NCBI GenBank assembly: GCA_036346255.1
Contig: CM070617.1
Location: 27,393,080-27,457,079 of the forward strand
DNA length: 64,000 nucleotides
Source of the DNA: Ampelocalamus luodianensis
Lineage: Eukaryota > Streptophyta > Magnoliopsida > Poales > Poaceae
Direction of reading: 5' to 3'
Shown: positions 57,069 to 64,000 of the stretch, in pieces
How the letters are laid out: the number at the start of each line of letters is the position of its first letter
Numbering within the stretch: position 1 is the first letter of the stretch
Notes under the pieces: model-generated
The model's input: the letters and a program-made list of their open reading frames with translations, nothing else
Told to the model about the DNA's origin: nothing
Database searches by the model: none
Made by a program: the position numbers and the translations under genes

Positions 57069-58851
57069 CCCCTGAGGACAACTTCTATTGAAGTCTTGTT
57101 ACTCTAATGCCTTTTATACATTTTTCGAAAATGAATATAGGCAAGTATTGTGATCAAATCATTTGGATTACCACAATGCAAAGTCTTATATACAAATATC
57201 CTATTACTCATCTAGATATTTTGAGATAAACACTATTCAGGAATAACATACTTAAGTTATCAAATATCACTATTTAATTATGCAACACAAGTATATTATT
57301 CTTGTAGAGGATATGGGGGTAATACTACTTACAAGGTCGTATGCATTTTTAAAATGATTTATCAAAACCTTATCTTAATATTTTGTAATTATCTCTCGGT
57401 GATTAAAGTTACAACAAATAGTCTGTTTTGTAGAGCTATAAGTATGGTTGTACTACTCTAGAGTAAAATATAAGCAGTCTTAATTTTGACATTTTAGGGG
57501 ATTAATCGTCAATATCACCAATGTACGTCGTACCTTTATGATATTAGAGGAAACCACCATTCTACTAACTTCTAATGGAAGATGCACTTTATAAGTGCTT
57601 GTGTGGTGCACTTCTGTTCTTTAGGTTCTTCATTACATTCTCTCAGGTCTTGATGGATCCTTATCCACTTCTAGGGATCATATGATCATTGGTGTGATTA
57701 AGAGATCGACTGGTAAGATAATTTTTCTTCAAGGAGATGCTCTTACTACATGTAAGGGGCTATTAGGTATGAGTTTATATCTATTGCTATTTATTTCCAT
57801 TCTTACTAGAAATTTTTAGTCATTCGAGGATCTCGATAAGGAATTTCAAAACCCATTGATTGTATATTTTATTTATTCATTCATGTCATTTGCCAGAATT
57901 ATTATACAATGGAATATTATATCATTCATAATATAGAGTAACAGTCTATACGGGAACTTTGAACCATAGTTTTAATCACTTCATTATATTCGTAATGATC
58001 AATCAAGTCTGAACTACCTAGTTTCAAAACTTTTATTTATCAATTTTGGTTCAACTTCGTATGCTTTTAATATGTGTCTCAATATGAACGTTTCAGGTGC
58101 TCGGCCATGACTTTGGTCTCAGCGTCGCATGGGTGGCGACCGCATTGGTCGCGCCAATGCAAGCGGCAGCGCTTGGTGGAGCGCGGCTCATGGTGTTAGG
58201 GCGCTCATTGTCTCGGTGTGGCGGTGGCATGCGCGCGTCTGGCGGACGCGCAAGTTGCGACGCATCACGCATCTAGCGCAGCGGCAGCGCAACAGGCTCG
58301 GCCTCGGTCACGGCACAACGGTGGAGGCGGCTTCGGGCCGACGAACTCGCGAGGATTTTGTGCGCACGACGGTTCAGTGCTAGATTTTCGGTGATGGCGC
58401 ATCAATCGGTGGACGTCGGCTTTGGTGCCCCGGCGGTATGCCATGGGTTGAATGCACAAGTGCGCATGCAAGCCGTGATCCAATCCACAAACGGCGAGGA
58501 ACATTAATAAATTGGTTGTTTTTCCAGATTGAATTGATTAAACTCAAACTTATCACGCCAGATCCAAATACGAGGTGTAGCAATCAGATGAGATTGGTTT
58601 TACTCACGTCACCGGATAAGAGTAGATTTTTCACTTGGATCACGAACTCGTGTCGGCGACATGCGTGGTCACCATTGATGCGATGCCGTGGGGGTTGTGT
58701 CCACTGTAGCACATGTCTAGATGGGGACGGTGACCAAGATGCCGACTCGTATTGTGTGAACATGGCATAAATCAAACAAGTGATTAGAATCATGATCAGA
58801 CTGATCTAATTGTCTAAGCATATTGAACGACATACCAGATTGAAGAGCTTT
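57069..58851 (-). other. 5' interior of the older Copia-type element
   Basis: Continuation of 39088-40043 after the nested insertion (CTGAGGACAACTTCTATTGA resumes the sequence seen at about 14395 in the related element). AT-rich and non-coding; 58120-58400 GC-rich leader. Confidence 0.6.
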
Positions 58852-58863
58852 GTGCTGATAACG

Positions 58864-59088
58864 TGTTCAGAAATAACAGTAGTTGTTGTGACATTGACGT
58901 AAATCAATCACACAAGAACAGTCATATAGGAGACATGGATACAATAGTAGACAAAGAGTATAGGGGTAGATCTCTTTTTATTCGTCAATACGTCTCTTGT
59001 ACATTAGGGGTCCTCATATTTATATGTCATAGGATGAAAGCTCTCCAGAGACGGTTTAATCTTTTGCTCGTGCAAAGGTTCCGTAACA
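58864..59088 (-). repeat. 5' LTR of the older Copia-type element
   Basis: 225 bp, TGTTCAGAAATAACAG to GTTCCGTAACA. Preceded on the left by the CGTTATCAGCAC primer-like motif (minus strand, 58852-58863). Confidence 0.85.
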
Positions 59089-59093
59089 TTTCT

Positions 59094-59450
59094 TATCCAT
59101 TCAGATTTTACCACTCAAACTCGAACGTACACGCGGCAGAAAGTCCTTACTTAATTGGTGGATTAAGCACAGTAATCCCCAACACAAGTCTCCTCACAAG
59201 AAAGCACGAACGAGTAGGCCCTTGAAGCCGCTCAAGATTCACACAAGAGCCCATCCACACCACACCAGCCCGGGAGGCCGAGACCAACTCAACCCATCCT
59301 AGGCGCGTGCGGCGCGGCGTGCCAACATAGGATGCAGGCCGGCAGAGGATAAGCTCCTTTGACCTTGATCATGACTAGCACGCCACATCAGAATTCGGAA
59401 TTTGCCTCCCGATTCCCCCCACCCACCCCCAAATGACACTGTTCACACAG
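59094..59450. other. Intergenic, nothing recognised
   Basis: Short stretch between the retrotransposon block and the foldback element. No coding frame supported. Confidence 0.4.
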
Positions 59451-59908
59451 TTAATAGCAAAAATAGATGTCAGCGCATCGTAATACTAAAAATGACACAA
59501 CAGACACGCCGGTTGCTGACACACGTCTAAATCCGACCCACTGGGGGCCGGACGCGATCTCCACCGCTCCCCGGGGGCGGACGCCCCTGTGCCGACACGT
59601 CGGCAGTGCCGCGCCCCTGGCGCCCGGAGGTCCCCCATAGCCCAGACGAGCCACGTGGCTACGGTTCATCCGGGCTACAGGGGATCGGCGGAGGGCTTGT
59701 CCAGGCGCCAGTGGTGCGGACGAGGCTCCTCCGGGTGCCAGGGGCACGACACAGCTGATATAGCAGCACGGGGGCATCCGCCCCCCTGGAAGTGGTGGAG
59801 ATCACGTCTGGCCTCTAGGGGGCGGATTTAGACGTATGTCGATAGTCGGCATGTTCGTTTTGCTATTTTTAGCATTACGACGCGCATACAACCATTTTTA
59901 CTATAAAG
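59451..59908. mobile_element. Long foldback element upstream of the third MGNC gene
   Basis: Arms of about 140 bp: 59451-59590 and 59769-59908. Examples are CGTCTAAATCCG against the complement of CGGATTTAGACG, GATCTCCACC against GGTGGAGATC, and CATCGTAATACTAAAAATG against TTTTTAGCATTACGACG. The inner part also pairs (CCCCTGGCGCCCGGAGG with CCTCCGGGTGCCAGGGG), so nearly the whole 458 bp can fold back. It could be a MULE-like or foldback element. No target duplication was found. It ends about 140 bp before the TATA box at 60047. Confidence 0.75.
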
Positions 59909-60046
59909 GCGCCAACAATACCATTTAGGGAAAAAAAAACTCAACACCTCCCCCTGCGTGATATCATTCACGGACGAGACGAATGGTAGTACCGCGCGCA
60001 TGTGCAGAGCCATCGCTGACCAGCGCGCTCACCTCTAGGCTCCAAC

Positions 60047-60054
60047 TATAAATA
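60047..60054 (+). promoter_or_regulatory. TATA box of the third MGNC gene
   Basis: TATAAATA, 164 bp upstream of the ATG at 60211. The leader contains a (GA)n run at about 60164-60178. Confidence 0.65.
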
Positions 60055-60210
60055 GACATCAAAACCCATTTGGTTACATTACATTACGTATCCATCGATC
60101 TCAACTTCTCAACGCAGCGTGTAGCGAGAGACTAGAAGCAAGGATCTAGCTAGCGCAAGCAAGGAGAGAGAGAGAGAAAGTCACAACTCACAGCTCACAA
60201 AAGTTAATTG

Positions 60211-60474
60211 ATGGGAAACTGCGCGGCGTCGCAGCACGGCGGGGAGTCGTGGGCCGACGGCGACGTGTGGGAGGAGGAGGCGTCAGCATCGTCGGAGGAG
60301 GACCACCACGAGAGGAGGGAGCACGTGTCGAAGGTGACGATCAGGATCACCAAGAAGCAGCTGCACGAGCTGATGGGGAGGAATGGAGCCGGCGACAGTG
60401 GGAAGAGCCGGCGGTCCGCGCAGCAGCTGCTGGCGGATATCATGAACTCCGGGGAGGTGCACCACCATGACTAG
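60211..60474 (+). CDS. Small MGNC protein, paralogue 3, truncated by an early stop
   Basis: The start is the ATG of MGNCAASQHGGESWADGDVW (a TTG just before it is not needed). 87 codons keep Gly2/Cys4, the acidic stretch and the core VTIRITKKQLHELMGRNGAG ... SRRSAQQLLADIMNSGEV. At 60472-60474 a TAG interrupts the frame. The same frame then continues HREPHWKPALQSIPEAVES to TGA at 60532-60534, exactly the conserved C-terminal box of the other two genes. The TAG falls in the region where paralogue 1 reads CTCCAGCAC, so CAG-to-TAG is the likely change. Either the gene lost its C-terminal box recently or this is a sequence error. It is closest to paralogue 1. Confidence 0.75.
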   Translation: MGNCAASQHGGESWADGDVWEEEASASSEEDHHERREHVSKVTIRITKKQLHELMGRNGAGDSGKSRRSAQQLLADIMNSGEVHHHD

Positions 60475-60534
60475 CACAGGGAGCCGCACTGGAAGCCCGC
60501 TCTGCAGAGCATTCCTGAGGCCGTCGAGTCATGA

Positions 60535-62170
60535 GTTCCATGCATCTCATGACTACAACTTGGTAGTTGAGTTGCCGTTGCGAAAAAAGATGTCACTTTC
60601 CTCCTTGTTTCTCCTCTTTTTTTTTCGTTCCCTCTATGTTTTCATCTCTTTGAATGGTTATCCATGTACATAGAATGCGTTGGAATAATTCGTTCAAATT
60701 GTCAGGCAGATAGATGTACATAAATGTAGGGGAATTTACGAATGCCAATTTCGAATTTCAAAAGGAAATTTGCCAATTGTCATTTTCTGATATTTCGTTT
60801 CATACTGGTGACTTGAAGCTAATGGTTTTTCGTTGATGAGTATGAGTCCACACACGCAACAGGGAAGCTCAATGCCGTCCAGGACTGGAGCATATATACG
60901 ACGAAGAATGAAAGTTACCACTTACATAATATAGTAATTAATTGACAGAAATCGGTTGGTCTGTTTCTTTATTTCGTCCAAAACAAATTGGAGTTGTAAG
61001 TTTCACCAACAGTCATGGACAATCTTTACGAGGTGAAGACGTGCAATGCGTCACCCTTGACATGCCAGCAGGCCCGAGACACGTAATGGAAATCGAAATT
61101 GAGCTAAATCAGTCTACGAGCAAAAACTCCAGACAACACAAACTGAAATTGGCATGAAAGCGTATCTTTCCTTCTCTGCTTTGCCCCCGTTGGTCCTGTC
61201 ATGCACTCGTGCTTCACTGCCCATCTGGGCACCCGGCCAGCTGATCCGGCTTGCCGTGCGGGCTTGGAGGTGGATGTGGAGCCATCGACGGTGCGTCGCG
61301 TGATCGGCGCCGGTGGCTGTACAATGCGCCGCGCGGCAAGTGGCTGGACATCTTGATATTTTTCGTGCACGCTAGGGCTGGAGCATCTGGGCCCTTGTGC
61401 CGCCCGTATGTTTGCGCTGCACCGCTGGAGCCGAGCCGGTACGCGGCGTGCATGCGTCCCGTATCTGTTCGGTGGCTAGCTTCGGGCTATACCCTGAACG
61501 CGCGTGGCCCTCGATTCCGCCGACCCCGCGCGGCCGCGGAAGCGTACGCGCGCGGCTAGATGTAGACGCGGCGCTGCTGCTCTGGCCAGAATAGCGTGCA
61601 TGTGCGCCCGACCGTGTGGAGAGCTGCGGGCTGCGGCGGCGGTGCAGCTTTATGCCGTGGGGAACGGGACGTCGGTGGTTTGCGCGGTGCGGCCCTGCGC
61701 GTGCGGTTAATGATGGACCCGCGTACTTGGCCCAGGGGAGCAGGGGCGGAGGAGGCTGGCACTGGCAGGGCCCCTCATGATTTTTTTTATTATTACTTCT
61801 CATTAGCACGTAGCACGCAGGAGCATTGCAACTTTACTAGGGCAAAGCCTATACTAATTCAATTTATGTGATTAAGTACAAGTTAGGATGAAACTGAAAA
61901 CTACAGGAGTTAATTTGTGCACATAAAAACCCATCTTATGAGCATCTAGATTCCATTTTGTTTCCAAATTTTTAAGCTAGTATTGAATAGAATTTGTACC
62001 GTACAAGCGCATGATATTTCATTTCTGTGCATGTTTAGAGTTTGACCAAACAATTTTTCCTCATATCTGGCTTTTATCACACTTTCCGTGGCTCGGTGAA
62101 GCGTGCATGTGCACCAAACTCCACTAAACTTAAGTTATCATTCATCATGATCGTTATTTGTTTTCTATTG

Positions 62171-62172
<2 letters not shown>
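60535..62172. other. Intergenic, partly GC-rich
   Basis: 60535-60670 is the probable 3' flank of the third MGNC gene. 61190-61760 is GC-rich and gives overlapping open frames on both strands without recognisable protein. Nothing else supported. Confidence 0.4.

Positions 62173-62263
<91 letters not shown>
62173..62263. repeat. (TA)n microsatellite, about 45 units
   Basis: An unbroken alternating TA run of 91 bp. It creates an artificial Ile-Tyr frame on both strands. Confidence 0.98.
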
Positions 62264-62266
<3 letters not shown>

Positions 62267-62358
62267 GTTCTCCTAAGAAAACTATTTTTTATAAGGAAAA
62301 ATTGAGGATTTGTCATTCCTAAGCGCCTTGATTTAGGATTGTCACCTTTAAGTTTCTT

Positions 62359-62627
62359 TTTTTTTTGTTGCGAATCACCCAGTACAACACATACACGCCC
62401 ACCACCACACGCACGCACTCACACACACGACACCTACTGAAGACCGGGCGAGCGGAGCTTGACGAAGAAATGACAAAGTCATCATCGGCGCCTCGCTTGC
62501 GACGGGTACGTCGCCTCCCACTGAAAGAAAATCCTTAATGAGACACACATGACCAAACCTGGGGTTTGAACCCTGGTAGATTGGGGGTACAACCATCTCC
62601 ACTAGCCACCCAAGCAAGGCTTGGTTC
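62359..62627 (-). mobile_element. tRNA-derived SINE, copy 2
   Basis: Minus-strand element with box B (GGGTTTGAACCC read from the plus strand, complement GGGTTCAAACCC), the same body as 6821-7105 and a T-run on the plus strand at its 3' end. A perfect 17-bp target duplication TCACCTTTAAGTTTCTT lies at 62342-62358 and 62628-62644, so the borders are secure and the insertion is younger than copy 1. Confidence 0.9.
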
Positions 62628-62644
62628 TCACCTTTAAGTTTCTT

Positions 62645-63696
62645 CTTGATTGAATAGGGAGGGGTAAATGCGTCTTTTCATAATGGATTTGGGTGCAAAA
62701 TAAGAACAAAAATACTAGAATACGTCCAGGGTGTCAGATCACATGTATTTGGTGCTTGGGAGTGGCAAATTATCAAGAATAAACTTAAATGTGATAAAAC
62801 CTAAATCAAGGAGTTTAGGAGTCACAAATCCTCATTTTTCTCTTTCATAGCTATGATAATCTTGGCTCGGCCCCTGCAAGGGGAGGAGTGACTGGGACTG
62901 CGTCTAGGCTGTATAGATGGGGCCTGGCCTGGTGGCCTCATGGGCGCAACTGGGCTGCGTCAGGCAGGACGTTTGGGCTGCTGAACGGAATTCTATGTCC
63001 ACTATCTTGTGAAACTTGCTAGGCGTCAGACATATATGCACATGGATTTGTCTTCTTGAATTGAACTTGAAATTTGAATTTCGAATTAGGATGAGGCAAA
63101 TTGAAGATATTGTACGTGCCCACTGACCAACTTGTGTGAATTTCATTGCGTTGCAGCATGAGATGCAGTAAGCAAAAGCTAGCCAAGCTCAATGAATCAT
63201 TCGGCTCCACAGCCCAGAGTGAAACCAGTCCAGGATCACTTTCGATAAAGAACTCACGGTCAAATGCTGCCTAGTATGAGCTTTACGCTTTGGGCTCTTG
63301 TGTAGCAATATTTGGGCCGAGACCCGAGCTTGTCAAGCCCATCAGATCCCAAACAGCACATAGTTTTTAAAGGTTTTATTATGTAACAGCTTTACAAATT
63401 CTGAAAATTCTGCTTAAACATCAGTTAGTTCATGGCATAGCGTATTATATTATCTGCATTATATTCATCAGAGATTATTTTTCCCTGCAGATTACTTACG
63501 TTATGGCCCTCTAGATGGCAATAAGAAGAACAATATCAGAGTTCTCTAAGCATTTTACTGGGGCAGCAAAAATCAGGGCCAGCTGAAATAGACATCGTCC
63601 TTGACACTCCCCTTACAGTGGCTTCACTCTGTTCTGCAAGTGTGTTTGCCATTGCCTCGCGAGTTTGGCACTATCACATAATTAGTGGAGCCGAGT
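62645..63696. other. Intergenic upstream of the right-edge gene
   Basis: No gene or repeat recognised. The last 300 bp probably include the promoter of the gene starting at 63844. Confidence 0.4.
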
Positions 63697-63697
63697 T

Positions 63698-63704
63698 ATA
63701 AATT
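63698..63704 (+). promoter_or_regulatory. Possible TATA box of the right-edge gene
   Basis: GTTATAAATT about 145 bp upstream of the start codon at 63844. Confidence 0.45.
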
Positions 63705-63843
63705 CGTGAACCCAAAACCACACAATTCAACAAACACATTTGCGTACCAAACACCACTGCCGTTGTCTTCACCGTGCTGCTCATTTTTGACACGGAACCA
63801 ACACCAAGCTCCCGGTAAACCGCCCAACCGCAGGCCACCCACC

Positions 63844-64000
63844 ATGGCAAACTCCAAGCTCATCACCGTCGCTCTGCTGCTCGCGACAGCCTCGCTTGCC
63901 ACCGTCCTGTTCTACTCCACCGGCCTAGGCGATGACGGCGGGCGCGGCGGCGTGCCGTGGGGCGCCAGCAGCATCACCACCCTGCCGTTCAGCCCCATGG
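63844..64000 (+). CDS. N-terminal part of an unidentified gene, cut by the window edge
   Basis: The ATG sits in a good plant context (CCACCATGGC). The first 52 codons begin MANSKLITVALLLATASLAT and continue VLFYSTGLGDDGG. A hydrophobic stretch (about residues 6-23) suggests a signal peptide or signal anchor, followed by a Gly/Asp-rich segment. Codon use is strongly GC-rich at third positions, as in many grass genes. Too little is present to name the family. Confidence 0.65.
   Translation, partial: MANSKLITVALLLATASLATVLFYSTGLGDDGGRGGVPWGASSITTLPFSPM

Larger units (their letters stand above)
38859..59088 (-). mobile_element. Older Copia-type LTR element interrupted by a nested SIRE element
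   Basis: LTRs at 38859-39087 and 58864-59088 (TGTTCAGAAATAAC ... CGTAACA). Flanks TCTCT and TTTCT agree at four of five bases. On the minus strand a purine tract AAGGGGGAG abuts the 3' LTR, and CGTTATCAGCAC follows the 5' LTR. Without the 17-kb nested insertion the element is about 3.2 kb. Its only protein relic is an RNase H tail. It belongs to the same family as 12958-18154. The two LTRs differ at many sites (about one in eight by eye), so the insertion is old. Confidence 0.85.

Noticed and set aside
61214..61871. Overlapping frames of 65-145 codons in GC-rich DNA
   Set aside because: Open on both strands in several frames; no recognisable protein, promoter or splice structure.
62042..62418. 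Frames of 87 and 113 codons with long Ile-Tyr runs
   Set aside because: Produced by the (TA)n microsatellite.

Overview
This is a plant nuclear window, almost certainly from a grass (Poaceae). The evidence is spliced genes with GT-AG introns, TATA-box promoters, a tRNA-derived SINE with box B, Stowaway and hAT MITEs, a SIRE/Maximus-type Copia element with a Met-tRNA primer site, and a transposon carrying a fragment that closely matches what I remember of rice D53 (SMXL family). I see no prokaryotic operons, CRISPR arrays, rRNA or tRNA genes. Most of the 64 kb is transposable elements; host genes are few.

Layout. 1-3491: 3' part of a decayed Copia retrotransposon ending in a 448-bp LTR. 3492-8352: unassigned sequence with a Copia RNase H scrap, a SINE and a MITE-like unit, framed by a 120-bp direct repeat. 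8859-11995 (minus): a three-exon host gene for a 661-residue coiled-coil protein of the Arabidopsis At1g50660/At3g20350 (BRANCHLESS TRICHOME-like) type. 12958-18154: a 5.2-kb non-autonomous Copia-type element with GTGTG target duplications. 21.6-22.8 kb: a LINE-like element that seems to have lost its ORFs. 25.05-25.66 kb: a short inverted-repeat element filled with very GC-rich DNA.

28133-28462, 35812-36114 and 60211-60474 (all plus) are three paralogous genes for small proteins starting MGNC, each behind its own TATA box. They form a tandem array pushed apart by insertions. Between the first and second lie a hairpin element, a 3.0-kb solo LTR with CTATA duplications and a 1.1-kb hAT-like transposon with the SMXL fragment. 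Between the second and third lie three MITEs and a 20-kb nested retrotransposon block. Subtracting insertions returns both gaps to about 3 kb. The third copy has an early stop that removes the conserved C-terminus.

The nested block is an old Copia-type element (38859-59088), related to the one at 12958-18154, interrupted by a 17-kb SIRE-type Copia element (40049-57063, target duplication CCCAC). The SIRE element has an internal 6.4-kb tandem duplication of pol plus an extra ORF, and its 5' LTR begins with an inverted copy of its own 3' end. Its two halves differ largely at CAG/CTG/CCG triplets, which looks more like a base-calling artefact at CHG-methylated cytosines than normal decay. The right edge (63844-64000) holds the first codons of an unidentified gene with an N-terminal hydrophobic segment.

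No genuinely new cellular system is demonstrated. The observations most worth following up are the SIRE rearrangements, the CWG-centred differences, the SMXL-carrying hAT element and the MGNC array.
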